DNA of 64,000 bases from Dermatemys mawii (GCA_007922305.1 ML677335.1:37454642-37518641); one strand, 5' to 3'. Counted from the stretch's first letter, positions 22,956-36,116 are shown. Program-made: numbers and translations. The notes: a model not told the origin generated them from the sequence alone.

Positions 22956-23045
22956 AAACCACCTCACAGGCTGTTGTGAGGCTTAGTTCATTAATGTTTG
23001 CAAAGCACATTGTGATCCTAATATGGAAGGTGTTCTCTGTGCCTA
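22956..23045 (+). repeat. MIR-like SINE tail fragment
   Basis: 'cctcacaggctgttgtgagg' followed by 'gcaaagcacattgtgatcc' matches the conserved 3' region of MIR-type SINEs; the head is missing. Confidence 0.6.
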
Positions 23046-24020
23046 AAGACATATTGCTCTACAGTTTTCATGTCATGATACAAGTTAAACTCACATTGAC
23101 TTCACTGGAAAATTTGCCTGTGCAGAGATTCTGAGATCATACTTTAAATGAGTCATTGTGTTTCTGTATTAAAACCACCGTAGCAATGGACATACCAATT
23201 CTGATCAAGTAAAGCCAACTCTAAACTGAAACCAAGCTGGAACCAAACCTTTGAGTCTCTAAAAATATCTGTTCACCTCTTCAACAAGAGCAGCTCTTCA
23301 CTTCCTGGTCTATGTCAGGACCACAAACTGAAGTTACAAAACATAGTATGAGCTTCAATGGAAACAAGTACACACCATTGTGTGCACACACAAACACATT
23401 TCCAGCCCTGTTTTTGCAAGTTTGGCTATTTTGGATCAGCATTCAAACTTTTAGATGCTTAAAGATAAACTGCAACACTGAAGATTTTGGTGTTTCACTT
23501 AGCACCATCATCCCCATGTTTAATTGAAAGGCTGTCAGAAATATTCTTCTCACAGGTAGATGCGGAAAGAAACCCTTGCACAAATCCAAGTCTATCAAAG
23601 GAAGATATGATTATCAGTCTCTCTTTCAATATTTAGCACATTGCTGTCTAACTACTGGGATTTATAGTAGGGTTATGTGGAATTACTAAGTTTTAAGAGG
23701 TTTCTCTATTTCCAGTCCGTTTAAGAAGAATGACTAACAACAGAACTCAAAATGATGACTGAAGCTTAGCTTTGGAGTTCCAAACTACAGATTTCCCCCC
23801 AAATTCCAGCACAAAAACAATCAAGAATTTGACAGAATTTCTTACAAAATTTCAGTGGCTCTTCCTGCCTGCTTATGGTTTCTAGTTCATCCCTCACTCC
23901 ATGCACTCTGTTATTCAGTGTTTTGTCCAGTCTGGATTGAAACAACACAGATGATGGGCTATCGCCCTTTTACAACACAAAGTCTGATCTTCCCTTGCCT
24001 CGTACCTTGTGACGACATTT
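23046..24020. other. Unassigned non-coding stretch
   Basis: Nothing recognised. Confidence 0.4.
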
Positions 24021-24205
24021 AGGGCCTGATCCAGAAGTCAGAGAGCTCAGTGGAAACACTTTCATTGACTTAAATGGGCTTTAGCTCTTCCCTTCACACC
24101 TGTGCAGATAGGGCGTAACATGTATTTTGATGTGGTAGCACTTCTACACACCCTGTGTGCTGGTATAAGTCACGCAGGCATAAGACAGTAGTGAATCCGG
24201 CCCAA
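24021..24205. mobile_element. Palindromic miniature element (gggcctgatcc ends)
   Basis: The left end 'agggcctgatccag' is inverted at the right as 'gaatccggccca'. Non-coding. The exact family and duplication are unclear. Confidence 0.45.
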
Positions 24206-24212
24206 TGGTTCA

Positions 24213-24425
24213 ATACTAGGAACAATTTTCTAACCATTCGCATAGTTAAGTACTAGAACGGGCTTCCAATGGAGGTTGCAGAATCCCTGTTATTGTTTTT
24301 AAGAACAGATTTGTCAAAAACCTGTCAGAAATGGTCTAGGTTTACTGGGTCGTGTCTCAGCACAGGAGGATGGAGTAAATTATTTCTACAAGTCCTTTCC
24401 AGTATTATGTTTCTCACATTCTATT
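24213..24425 (+). mobile_element. CR1 LINE 3' tail
   Basis: Plus-strand sequence with 'gggcttccaatggaggttg', 'aacctgtcagaaatggtc' and 'tcctttccagtattatg' follows the final coding and tail region of CR1. It ends at a terminal 'tttctcacattctat' resembling the CR1 3' end. Confidence 0.7.
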
Positions 24426-25454
24426 TATGCATCATCTAGAAGCATGCAGTGCTGGGAAATTTCTAGTATTGAGTCTCAGTGTTCCTTTATTCAGTTTCAT
24501 CTCTTTGCTCCTCATTCAGACCACTTGAATTGCTCTGAACTAGTCCTCTCCCTCCCTAGTGTTTATGTCACTCAGATCCTTTTGGTACAGTTGTCTTATT
24601 TTCCAGTATATAGACAGATGAAAATTAAAAGAAAAAAGACACAGACAGACCTAACCTAATTCACAATTCACTGAAAAAGCCAGTTCATTTGCACAATGAA
24701 AGTTAACTGGCCTATGATGTTGTCCGTCTTTTTTGTTTCTATCTGTTTATTTCCTTTTTAAATGCCTTCAGGTACTAGTTGCTTGCATGCTGTTATTTGC
24801 TGCTCTGCTTTTATACAGAAGCTTTTCTTTTTAAGCCTGTATGATGCAGGCAAGGAAAGGTCTAAACTTCCATAGGCAACTTGTATGTCTCGATTCCATT
24901 GACAAGTTTCAGACGGATGTGTGCTTTCCTAGAGTGCAGGATATTTCGCTCTAGACTAGAGCTTCCTCTGGGGCTCACACCATCACACGTTTCCTGTTTT
25001 GTGCATGACACAATGAGCTTTTTCAAAGACACAGTTGTATGAATGGAGTTAAGAATTCATGCTGGCACCTGAGATGCATAGATGAGAAAAAAACACTGGG
25101 CCTGATTCACCACTCTGCAACTCCTGTAGAGTTACTGAGTGTAAACGGGGGAGCCTGGGGAATCAAATGTACTAATCTCTAAAGAGACTAAGAGCTGGAT
25201 CTGAGTTTGCAGCTGAAAGGGGCTGAATTCAAACACTAAATCTGAAAACATTGGTCACTTCGAGCTTCAGATTTGGATTGCAGATCTCTAGGTTCTGAGT
25301 GTTTGCATCTGGGGTTTTGGCCTCCATCAATTTACAGGAAAGCAGCCAAACTCTGATCTGTTATATCACAGCAAATTCACTGGCATCCCTCAAAGTTGGT
25401 GACGTGGGGCCCATATTCAGACTTCATGCAAGCACATGCATTTCCATTGAAGTC
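24426..25454. other. Unassigned non-coding stretch
   Basis: Short pieces such as 'gggcctgattcacc' near 25098 resemble half of the palindromic miniature family seen at 24021, without a recognisable partner end. Confidence 0.4.
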
Positions 25455-25705
25455 AACTGAGAAGCAACATGGTCTAGTGGATAGCACTAGACTGGGATTT
25501 AAGGGATGTGGGTTCTAGTGCTAGATCCTGCCCACTGCCCTGCTGTGGGGAAGCTAATAAATTCATCCTCTGCTCTTCCCCCACCCTTGTCTATTTAAAC
25601 GAGAAATGGTTTGGGGCAGAGGTAACCTTCTACTACAGGTCTCTATAGCATCTAGCACAATGGGACCCTGATCTCAGTTGGTGCTTCTATGCACAACTCC
25701 TATAC
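25455..25705 (+). repeat. tRNA-derived SINE
   Basis: The head has a tRNA-like A box (tggtctagtggatag) and B box (gggttctagtgctag) about 45 bases apart. The body ends with 'tctagcacaatgggaccctg' and an A-rich 'tacaaataacaac'. The intervening part is diverged. It is too degraded to be a working tRNA gene. Confidence 0.75.
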
Positions 25706-25911
25706 AAATAACAACATTCCAATCACTTGCACTAGTTCTGAACTGGGGATCCTGAGGCGAAATGTCCCATAAGAAACCTCTGAAAAACTTGCTGAGTGCT
25801 ACCTAGTTGGAAATGCAAAATCCCAACACTGGATACAAAAAAAGCATATGCAACACTGTACAAATTTTCAGGATTTTATGCTAACTGTAGTAACTATAGT
25901 ATTCTTTAGCT

Positions 25912-26564
25912 CAGGGGTGGGCAAACTATGGCCTGCGGGCTACATCCAGCCTGCGGGACCGTCCTGTCCAGCCTGCCTAAGCTCTTGGCCGGGGAGGCAA
26001 GCCCCAGCCCCTCCTCTGTTGTCCCCTCTCCCCCACAGCCACACAGCTAGTACTCTGGCACACTGCTCCTGCAGGGAAGCATTGCAGTGGCGTGACTGGC
26101 TGCAGTGAACGGAAGGGATGGGATTGGATAAGGGGCAAAGGATAGCGGGGGCAGTCAGGGAACAGGGGGCTGTTGGATGGGATGGAGACTTGTGGGGCGG
26201 GGTTGTGAATACAGGTTGGGGCAGTCAGGGGACAGGGAGCAGGGAGGATTGGGTAGGGGGTGGAGTACCGGGGCTGGTTGGGGTGGGGAATCACTAGAGG
26301 GGGCAGTCAGAGGACAAGGAACAGGGAGGCTTAGATGGGGGCTGGAGTCCCAGGGGGTGGGTTAGGGGTGGGTGGGGGTCTCTGGAGGGGCTGGTCAAGG
26401 AACAAGGAGCAGGGGGGTTGGATGAGTCTGAGGGGGACATTTGGAGGGGGTTGAAAAGGGGCGGGGGCCATGCTCTTTGGGGAGGCACAGCGTTCCCTAC
26501 CCGGACCTCTATACCATTTTACAACCCGATGTGGCCCTCGGGCCAAAAAGTTTGCCCACCCCTG
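25912..26564 (+). mobile_element. G-rich hAT element (CAGGGGTGGG family), copy B
   Basis: The termini caggggtgggcaaact and agtttgcccacccctg are exact inverses. A perfect 8-bp duplication ctttagct (25904-25911 and 26565-26572) flanks it. The interior 26115-26470 is made of G-rich units such as 'gcagtcaggggacaggg', matching 18555-19351. Perfect ends suggest it is the youngest copy here. Confidence 0.95.
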
Positions 26565-26572
26565 CTTTAGCT

Positions 26573-27249
26573 AGTTAATTCCTAATTAGGGGGTTCAGAG
26601 CAATAGCAGTTTAAATTAGAAAAAAGAGTGGCCAGAGTTTCTACAACATTTATAAGGAGGGAAAAAAATACATCACTATTTTAGACCATAGGAAAACTAT
26701 CTGGGTTGCTGTTTTCTCATTTGAAATGATTCCAAGTGATAATCTATTTAGCATGATCACTAGCCAGATTTTATACAACGCTATTTTTTAAAAGAAATAC
26801 CTCAGTGAGAAGGAAATTACTCAGTTTCCTTAGCTCTGTGCTTTCATTTGTTTAGGAAGATCACACAAGTCAATTTTCTGCAGGTTCTCGGTAATTTGGA
26901 GCTTAAAAATGCCCGTGATTTATCAGCAATCTAATGTCTCCATTGTTTTGCTGCCAACATAGTACCAGCATTTCACAAGTAACGAACTGATTTCTTCAAA
27001 AGCCGTTTACTAATAAGCTATTCTTTAACGTGACCATTGTAGCAATGCAGCCCACAAGTCTAGAAAAGTGAGGCCAGTGAGAGAAACGTATTAATAGCCA
27101 GTGGATCACTAGAAGTGGTTTCTCATTGCTATTTTCCTTACAAGTATTTGGTATCTATTCCTGTCAGAATGCGGGTGGGGGAAAGGGGGTTTAAAAGTCC
27201 AGTGGGCTAGCTGAGAAGTCTGGCAGCAGTGAGGTGAACCACCATCAGA
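26573..27249. other. Unassigned non-coding stretch
   Basis: Nothing recognised. Confidence 0.4.
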
Positions 27250-27332
27250 GGCCCAGTTTTTCATATAAGTCAGCCTAGTGTCACTGAAATCAGTGGAGCT
27301 AGACTGAATTACACCAGTTTATTGTCTGGGCC
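27250..27332. mobile_element. 83-bp palindromic miniature element
   Basis: It starts 'ggcccagtttttc' and ends 'ttgtctgggcc', with a central 'ctgaaatcag' palindrome around which the two halves pair imperfectly. Non-coding. Confidence 0.5.
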
Positions 27333-28605
27333 AGAGCTCACATCTGTTGGGGAAGCAGGTGCTGGAATCACTTTCTGAAGGGTAAATGTTTGGGCTCAGG
27401 CAGCACATTAGCACTGCCCCTTATGATCATGAGGGGGAGCATCCAAGAATTGATGAAAAATCTGAAATTCTCCATCTGTCCCTTTGTGCGATAAGCAGAG
27501 TTTTACACATATCTAAAGGCTCTGTGATGGGACACTGGATCACCATGCAGCACCAGGGTCAGATGAGCCAAAATTCCCTGTAAAATCAGTGGAATACGAG
27601 TGCACCAGAAAAGAAGGATCATGCCCAAAATGAAGAACCTTATTAACTGAAGCTAAATTTTAGGCCCTTTGTGCAGGAAAATACACGCAGTACCTCCAAA
27701 AGAACACCAGGAGGGGATAAACTGTTCATTTACAGGCAGCTGAAGACCTGGATATTTGGCAAGCAGTGAATACCAGCTACTCAGTAAATTAGGTCAAAGG
27801 GTATTCTCTCATACTGTGTTCTTTATTGCACTATAAACTAGGAGCAAGATGTATTCTGCAAGGGAATGAGAAACTGCAAGGCATGCATTTATGGGTGTTC
27901 TATAGCCAGGGAGCGTGAGTTTAGGCAAAGTTGCATGGGAAGCAAGCCTTGGTTCTGAAATACAGTGTGCTCCAAGCTCATCATGTGGGAGCTTAATTTA
28001 AAACAAACAAAAAAAAAACAACACAAAACGGGGGAGGGCATAGGATTTCCAACAATTCTTGCTTGAATGGAGATTGGACTGGCCATCAGAACTGGAACCT
28101 TTCATCTCTAGGACACCCTATGTCAATCCAGCTTTGGCATGGACCAAGAACTCATATCACACACCACCAAACAGCTGTCAGGCACACATTGATCTCAGCT
28201 CTGATTCTGCAGTGACTCCAGGCAGTTAGACTCATGAATGGGACTCTGTGGGGGTGCAGAGTCTACCTATGTGGTGCTCAGTGTAGAATCATACAGCTGT
28301 TTTCTGCCTGTTTGGTAATGTGAAAGAGATGAGCTGATAGATGTCTGCTGGGGATTGGTCTGAGTCTATCTGGCAAAAGTTAGTCATCTCAGCAGAGTAG
28401 CTGCAAACCCATGTGCAATTACTATCTTACACCAATACTGCCATTGCTTATGTGTTATTTGTTCAGGGCAGAGAGCTTCATTTGCAGAGGTTTGTGAAGT
28501 ACTGTATGGTTAACTTTCTGTCCTTGCTATGGAATAAGGAAATATATCACACCAGTGAAATTCTCTTTCATATCAAAGTGCTCTCACAAGGAAAGACAAC
28601 ACAAT
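27333..28605. other. Unassigned non-coding stretch
   Basis: Nothing recognised. Confidence 0.4.
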
Positions 28606-30030
28606 TACAGAAGTTAGAGATGGGGAAAAACATTTTAAATCATCTAGTTCTGCTTCTTGCCAGTGTAAGATTGTTCCCTGTTGTACATTTTTATGTGCTA
28701 TAGCCAGTCAAATGAGGTGTCCAAGAAAGAAGTTCCACCACCTCCACATACCACAACCAAAAATCAAGTTCACTGTCAGTGTAGTTTGATATTTAGCGTA
28801 AAATCTTTCACTTTCTTAATTGCTTCCCATTATTTTTCATTATGCTGCCCTAAACAATGCCCTCTCTCACTGATGTTGACACTTCTCAAATATTTGCAGG
28901 CTGTTACCATGAACCCTCTGCACTTTAGTTATTGCTTAGTCAAGATACACGTGTTTGTTTATCCGTTTTGGAGCTTGAACTTGCTGGTATTCTATAGGAG
29001 ACTCTCCCAGTGACTTCAGGGAGAATTGTGCACCTCAAATCATCTGCAGTAATATGCCTTTAATCTTTCCTCAGAAGACAATCCCGCTAGCGTTCTACTC
29101 ATTTTGATACTCTTCTCTGGACACCCTCTAGCTTATCTTATTCTTCTGTCAATTAGGTGCCCCAAATTGAATATAGTATGCCAGTGGCTCTCAGTCTTTC
29201 CAGACTACTGTACCCCTTTCAGGAGTCTGATTTGTCTTCTGTACCCTAAGTTTCACCTCACTAAAAATCTACTTGCTTACAAATCAGACATAAAGATACT
29301 AAAGTGCCCCAGCACACTATTACTGAAAAATTGCTTATTTTACCATATAATTATAAAATAAATCAATTAAAATACAAATATTGTACTTACATTTTAGTAT
29401 ATAGCACAGTATAAACAAAGCATTGTCTGTTCAAAATTTAAGTTTGTACTGACTTCCCTAGTGCTTTTTATACAGCCTGTTGTAAAACTAGGCAAATAGC
29501 TAGATAAGTTGATGTACTCCCTGGAAGACCTCTGTGTACCCACATGGACACATGTACCCTTGATTGAGAACCATTGTCATATGCCACTTGTGGTCACACC
29601 AGAGTCACGTTAACTCCTTCCTCCATTAGGTATAACACCTCTACACAAACAACCCAGAATTGTATTGGCCTTTTTTTACACCATAATGCTTAGCAAATTA
29701 AAATCTAGTCTGCAGTCTGATATTACCTACAGTGTCTTTTCAGATTGCTAAGTTTCTCTTTCCCATAGAATACTTGCCTTTCAGATCCTCCCTCCCCCCA
29801 CAGCTGTTATAGTTGCAATAATCCATATCAAATATTTTATTATTCCCTGCTCATACTACTAATTGCAGCAGATCTCTTCTCAGTCTCCCATGCTATTTGC
29901 AACTTACTCCAAATTTAGTATGATCTGTAAATTTTGTTAACATGCTTTTTACTCTTTTCCATAGTCCCTCAATAACATTATTTATTTCCATTCTACATTT
30001 TCCAAGTCAGAAGTTTATCTATATTCTAAG
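28606..30030 (-). mobile_element. Ancient CR1/L3-like LINE relic, split by a hAT
   Basis: Fragments in minus orientation are consistent with one old CR1-group element: the tail begins around 'aatcatctagttctgcttc' (28640), passes 'ttctctggacaccctctagc' (29111) and 'ggtgccccaaattgaat' (29157), and resumes past the hAT at 29577 with 'aattgtattggcc' (29660) and 'ttagtatgatctgtaaat' (29918). It is far more diverged than the other CR1 copies. No open frame survives. Confidence 0.6.
29182..29576. mobile_element. hAT non-autonomous transposon (CAGTGGCTCTCA family)
   Basis: The ends cagtggctctcagtctt and ttgattgagaaccattg are imperfect inverses. The flanks tagtatgc (29174-29181) and tcatatgc (29577-29584) agree at 6 of 8 positions. 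It interrupts the old LINE relic at 28606-30030. Confidence 0.85.
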
Positions 30031-31033
30031 GATTTAAAAAACAGAAGAATGTTTGCTAAGTGTTAGCTCTCACTGTTCCTTGCATGTGAAATCTATTATT
30101 TTAAATCCTGAGCTTAACTTCCCCATTACTGTATTCTATTTTACAGCTGTTTGAAGGTTATCACTGAACTTCTACAACCAGAGTAGTAGTAGTAGCTTTA
30201 GAAAGCATTTACTTACTATCTGAGACACATAAGAGTCTCACTTCTAATTAAACTAACAGAAATGGAAGAATTAAGCAACTCTGTTTTTAAGTCTTTTTAA
30301 TCAGGAAATGTGGGGAAAACATACACATGCAACAGCAGTGCAAACTAGTCTTTTGATATGCAATACCAATGGGAGTTAGCTATATAAGAGCTTGATAAAG
30401 AATATTATATTAAAAAACACTAGCATTTATATGGCCAAATCATGCATGCATATTAAGCAAAACTTCCACTGATTTCACTGAGTCAAAGGACCAGGTAACG
30501 ACTCCAGGACTGGGTTCATAATATTTAGGAATGCAATGCCAGATTGTTTCAAATATAGTTTTATCTTGTGAAATCTGCGTATAGCTCCAGCCAGGAGGAG
30601 CCTCGTGAAATAGTAGCTCTCCCCTTGAGACAGCCCATTTACAGTCCTCATGTGGAAATAGGATATGCAGGGAGTGGGAGTGGAGGGGAATTAAACTCCA
30701 GGGAATGCATGTTAAGAAGTCTATTGTGGAATAAAATGAGCAAACACAACAGCTAATACTACAATGTAATTTATTTTGTTTCATGGGAGTCTGACCTGGA
30801 ATCACAAAAAGCAGAGGGAGTGAACATTAAAGCCCTTTATCTTTTGTAACTTTCTTTGTGAAAACAAAGCATGTATCTATTTATAATTTTAAGCATTACT
30901 GAATGAGAGTGAGAAAGTGAGAGCGTCAAGTCATAGGAAAGCCATAAGGATTTGGGTTGGGATTTTGAGCATTGGCCCAACTCTGCTCCCCTTGAAGTCA
31001 ATGGAGGACTTAACCGTCAATAAATTTCCACTA
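30031..31033. other. Unassigned non-coding stretch
   Basis: An open frame at 30440-30805 (minus, 121 codons) has no recognisable domain. Nothing else identified. Confidence 0.4.
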
Positions 31034-31163
31034 AGGCCCCAATCCTGCAAACATTTTTGCTCGAGTCAAGAGTAATTTTTCCCATGTGAGTAGTTCCATG
31101 AGCACTGAGCATTCCATTCAATGGGACTAATCACGCATGTGTTTGCTTTTAGAACTGGGGCTT
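31034..31163. mobile_element. Palindromic miniature element (ggccccaatcctgc ends)
   Basis: The left end ggccccaatcctgcaaac and the right end 'tttgcttttagaactggggc' are imperfect inverses around a centre rich in 'gtgagtag'-like blocks. Non-coding. Confidence 0.55.
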
Positions 31164-32462
31164 TGTAGCGTCTGGCAGAAAAATCTCAACAGTCCTTCTA
31201 CACTAGAATAATTTTAGGGTCCTGCAGTCAATTATTAGGATATTGTAGATAATGAAAGCCTAAAGCAGGGTGGAAATAGGAGGAAGACCTGCCTCTCTGT
31301 TCTAGGATAGCTGCAGGAAGATTCCTGAACAGAGGGTAAGAGAGGGTTCTGAATCCCTGGATCCCACAGATTTAAAGGGGTTGGAGCATGAAGAGATCAT
31401 ACCGTGTGGATTCCTACAAGCCTTGTGTTGGATGAGACAAAAGTTATTCTTCTCCCAGGAGATGCACCCAGACAAGTGAGAACACCGCCTTCTAAAGCTT
31501 CTGGGACAGAGAAACACAGCTGCCAGGAACAGGGAAAGTTGCCAAGGAAAGGGAAGAATTAAGCAAAGTGCAAAGTGTAACATTGTATCAACAAAATCCT
31601 TAGCGTAGGGAAAGGAAAACCTATGCATGCCTCCAATCTCAGTACACAGAACCGTTCAGAGATAGGGATTTCAGCAACAGCACAGGGTAAGGTTTAGAAC
31701 AGGAAGTGAAGGGAAGAGATCACATTACCAGCCTTTAGAAATGCATGCTTTTCATTTTAGATCCAGCTGGACAGTAAAACAACCCCCTAATTCTCTTTAA
31801 ACTATCAAGCAGGATTAAAACTAAGGTATAAATGGGACCCACTAATATGATTCATACTGTAGCATTCAAACAAGCCTCTCTTGTGTATTCTAGCTGCCTT
31901 CTCCTTGCTGTTTTCTCATCTAAGGTTCTGTCCTTCCTGTCATCGTGGAAGTAACCTGTGCAGGAGATTGAGTTCTTTACCCACTGGGTAAAGTGCCATG
32001 AACTCCTATGAGCCAACATACAAACATTAAACAACAGAATCAGTCAGACAAATACTAGGTTATGGTTTTTTGATAAACATTGGTATAGAAATATCAGATA
32101 GTTTTATATGCAATTTTCAGCAAACACACACTATTGTGGTGCTGCTCAGTTTTAACAATATCACTCAATTCCCTCTCTCCCCGTGATTTCTAAATCGCAG
32201 ATGGGTGGGAAAACTCAAAATACATCACAGACTCATCATTTCCAGACACCTCTGCAGAAATAAAGGTGACTTTAGAAAGGGTAGGATTGGAAGAAATTTC
32301 CCTCCAGATCAGATTGGCGAAGACCCTTGGGTATTTTTGCCATCTTCTGCACCAGAGAGTACAAGTCACTTGCTCATTTAAATTAGAGTAAATGGTCAAT
32401 TTTCTGTGACTTCAAGTCTTTAAGCCACGATTTGAGAACTTCAGTAACTCAGCCAGACATTA
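31164..32462. other. Unassigned non-coding stretch
   Basis: Nothing recognised. Confidence 0.4.
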
Positions 32463-32562
32463 GGGCTCTATTACAGGAGTGGGTAGTGAGGTTCTGCAGT
32501 CTGCAATATGCAGGAGATCAGACTAAATGATCTTGATGGTCCCTTCTGGTCTTTAAGTTTAT
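32463..32562 (+). mobile_element. CR1 3' tail fragment
   Basis: The sequence 'gaggttctgcagtctgcaat' followed by 'tcagactaaatgatc' and 'ggtcccttctggtcttta' matches a CR1-type 3' tail. Confidence 0.65.
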
Positions 32563-33639
32563 TTGACCACTGCTGGCTTTCCTTCCAAAAGTTCTTCTGA
32601 GCAAAGAGTGAGTAGCAACCCACCTCCCTGCCCCACCAACTTCTCTCTACTATATCGAAGTTTTCCCCCTCTTGTGGTAGCTAGCACTCTCTCAACAACT
32701 ACTCTGCCTTTTCTCCTGACCAGGTCTCACTTGAGTCCCACCCCTTCTGGGGAACTCCAGTCCAAAGTCTACACTAAAACAAAGTTCCAGTCTGTTAGTA
32801 ACACCCCGGGAAGAAGACCCACACTATCATCAATGTAGACCACTCAAATAAATCTCAGTTCAAGTACTTCTAGTCTCACTTAGCTCCCAGTACTTTGATG
32901 AATGCTATTTCAGGGTTGCCGTGGCAAAAACTGCTCACCATCTTGGTACTTTCTTGGTCTCAGATTCCATCCTGAGCCCTTTTTCAAGGCCAAGGGCCTG
33001 AGAATCATCACCTCCTGTAGCCTTGGCCTTTTTAGTTCTCCCTTCCCAGGGTTTCCCTGCCTCTTGTGGCCTCCCCTGATACCCTCCTCTTCCCAGGTTT
33101 CCTTTCCACCCCACCCCCGACCCTCCTTCCTCGGGGCTTTTTGATGGAGCTCAGCCTAATACCTACAAAGTTCTTTTCTGATCTTATTTCAGAACACTGC
33201 CTCCTAGGGCTTTCTCCCTGGAATCTCATTTCCTCATGGGTTGCTACAGGAGCCAAATCCTTCCTGAAGCTCCTTTATCGGTCCTGAAGACTTCAGTCCA
33301 GACACCCTTAGACTTTACCCTTGCTGCCTTTTGGGCATTACACATCATATTACACATCAGGCCTACTCCTGGCTTTTGCCTTTCCCTAGCTAGCCAAGCT
33401 TCCTCCTGGTTCCCTACTCTAGTTCTGGCTCCAAGTCTCCCAGGCTTCTGCCAGCCTTTAGCCCAGAAGAGGAAAGTCTCAGTTACCTTTACCTGGGACT
33501 CCTTTCTGGCTTTTCCCACTGTCCTGTGCACTTTCCTTTATGAAGGCCCACCTCCTCCCTTGCTGGGTTTAATCACCTAATAGGTGACCTAATAGGACCT
33601 CCTATTAAGCAGGGTGAGCTGCTGGTGTTTTCACAAAGT
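32563..33639. other. Pyrimidine-rich unassigned region
   Basis: The plus strand is C/T-rich throughout, and open frames on both strands follow from that. 62500-62900 has a similar look, so this may be an unclassified dispersed repeat (possibly LTR-derived), but I could not align the two well. Confidence 0.35.
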
Positions 33640-33715
33640 GTTTGCACTGGTATAACTCAGTTTAAAAACTCTTAAGTTAAACTGTGCACATTTTTAATGT
33701 AAACAAAGCCACAAT
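33640..33715. mobile_element. Miniature DNA element end fragment
   Basis: 'gcactggtataactcag' followed by 'aatgtaaacaaagcc' resembles one end of the miniature group seen at 16322 and 61192. Confidence 0.35.
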
Positions 33716-35034
33716 AGGAGGTCTCTAGACACTAAAATATTTGAAAACATAGGCCCAAACACCTCTCCTAGCCCCATAGATAGAAACTGGTTGTATGATT
33801 GTAATAAGAGCTTTTTGTGATGAGTATTGTAGTGTATTTACAATAAATTATGTGCACACACGTCTACGTGGTATTTTGTGTAAACATGATAGCTCTCATA
33901 TGCAACCTACTACTGAACCTCAAGTTTTCTATTTCAGTGTGGAGGAACACATTCTTCTAACAGCATGATCCTGTTTTTATCAGGTGGAGTATATGGTGTG
34001 TAAACGAAGAAGGGAAATGGAAATGACATTAGTGTATTTGCACATTCAGTTGACTTAGCCCATCTCCCACTTGCTGCATGCTGTATGGAAGAATATAAAA
34101 ATGTACAGAGTTCAGTGCCAGCTACTATGTGGCAGTAATGTACCAGTTCAGTTTGCACAGCCCAGGCCCAGAATTGTAGGCAGGGAATACACACCATTAA
34201 AATACAAGGTAATTACATGGTACAGATAGTAAAGTATTAGGACTGAGCCCCACCAGCTGTTTGAAAGCAAGAACCCAAATAAACTACAGTTTTCCATCCT
34301 TTCTAGGAAATTGTAACTACTCTCTTCTGCATTCAGTCTGGCAGTAACTGCTCTTCACTTTTTCTGATGCTGTATTCATGCTGAGAAACAATAGTAGAGT
34401 CTTAATATCTACCCATATTTTGAGGTCATCCTGCCTAGTTTTGTAGGAGCTATTGAAACTGAGCTCTACAATTCTCCAGCCTAAGACACTGGATAGCTAC
34501 ACTAAAAATAGCTATGGAGCAGTTCCTCTGTTACAACCTGTCTCCTAGTAGGTGTCATGTTGATCATAGTTTAGGATACATTTGGGCCCTCAAGCAGGCC
34601 ACCCAGGACTGTAAATGACCACTCACAGTCTAAAACTACAACAGTGTCATTCTCAGTGTGCATTTTAAAGCAGAGTGACCAAGGCAGGGCTCTAGCCAAG
34701 AGACGCGTCTGTTCCTCTGCCTCAAGTGTATGTGATTTACAACATTTTCTGACCAAATGGAGGAGGATGCAACTCAAGCAGGGAGGGAGGAAGGGAGTGA
34801 GAAGAACATCTTAGCATCATTTGCACAGCTGTAGTGTCATTCTCCACCTCCCCCGTCCGCATTACAGCTTCCAGTGTTCATGTTCCAACCAGTGAAATAC
34901 ACAAGGAGATTACAAATGTCCTCCTGTGATTTGTTACGTGCTGGTGGTTAGTCAGACAAAAAGCTGTTCTGTAAACATCCATGCAGACAATCTATGGAGC
35001 TTCTGAGGGCTAGGCTTCCACTGATGCAGCAGGG
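33716..35034. other. Unassigned non-coding stretch
   Basis: Nothing recognised. Confidence 0.4.
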
Positions 35035-35042
35035 GGATTTAC

Positions 35043-35151
35043 TAGGGTATGAAAAATGGGGACAGGGAGTGGAGGGTAATAGGTACCTATATAAGAAAAA
35101 ACCCTGAAAATCAGGACGGTCCCTATAAAATTGGGACATCTGGTCAACCTA
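35043..35151. mobile_element. hAT-type MITE (TAGGGTG family), copy 3, internally deleted
   Basis: The right end TCTGGTCAACCTA and interior match the other copies; the left end keeps only TAGGGT before a deletion of ~15 bases. Flanks ggatttac (35035-35042) and gggcttac (35152-35159) agree at 6 of 8 positions. Confidence 0.8.
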
Positions 35152-35159
35152 GGGCTTAC

Positions 35160-36116
35160 ATGGAAAACCGCCACTCAGGTTATTGGAAGGCACAGATTGT
35201 GATTCCTTCATGAGTACATCAGTGGGAGAAAAGACCCCTTTGTATTCACTCCATGGGTGTTAGAAGCAGCAATTCCTGCTTGTGACATAGGAACGTTTCT
35301 AGACAAGTCTCATTTTACATTTTCATTTTATCTGTACCAAGTACTTGAATTCTGAGTGTAAGTGGAGAGAGAGAGAGAGAGAGAATATATCTAGAGAGAA
35401 TGAAAATACATACAAGAAGTAAAACACAGCATTACTACTTATCATGATCTCACCCGAAATGGAGACTTCACAAGACACCTGTAACCCTTCTGCGAGATGG
35501 TGTCAGCAGCAAGAAGGGTTGGTTTAATCTCTAGGGGTTCCTATTAGCATTACAAAACAGACCCAATTAGAACCCCCACCCAGGAATCTGGGAACACTAA
35601 GCACCACCCCAAGTACCTCCAAGAGGCAATACTTCCCCCTTCAGAAGCACTGAGTCTGCTGAGGAAACACAGCATTCATTGAGAAAAACATCACAACAAA
35701 GATTCAAAAGCATGCCAGCCATAAGTAAACACTCTCCCTGCAGTATCTTGGACAGTAGTTCTTTGCTGCAGCTTCCCACCTTTCAGTGGTACAGTCCAGT
35801 GAACATATGACCTTTGGACACACCACTCCCCTTTTTGCTCTACTGCACACCATTCACAGATTGGTTGTCCTAGGTCAGCTGAATCCAAGAGTACAGGGGT
35901 GTTTTCATACCTCCCATCCCTGAGATAGTGGTCAAGTGATATCTCAACTTACTACTGTCACTACTGCCCCTCTGCTCACCGTTGCCTTTAGCTGTGATGC
36001 CACGTTCTGAGATTTCACAACCTACCCCAGTCCTTAGTGATTTCAGCTCTTAGAACCTCGTCGCTGCTGCCTCCTCTGTGCTGTCTCTCTCAACAACACT
36101 GTCCCCACACCGAGTC
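35160..36116. other. Unassigned stretch with (GA)n
   Basis: A (GA)n microsatellite lies at 35363-35384. Otherwise nothing recognised. Confidence 0.45.

Noticed and set aside
25455..25530. A possible tRNA gene
   Set aside because: A and B boxes are present, but the acceptor stem and anticodon arm do not pair, and the sequence continues into a SINE body.
32563..33580. A multi-exon coding region suggested by several overlapping open frames
   Set aside because: The frames occur on both strands and reflect the pyrimidine-rich composition. No conserved motif is seen.
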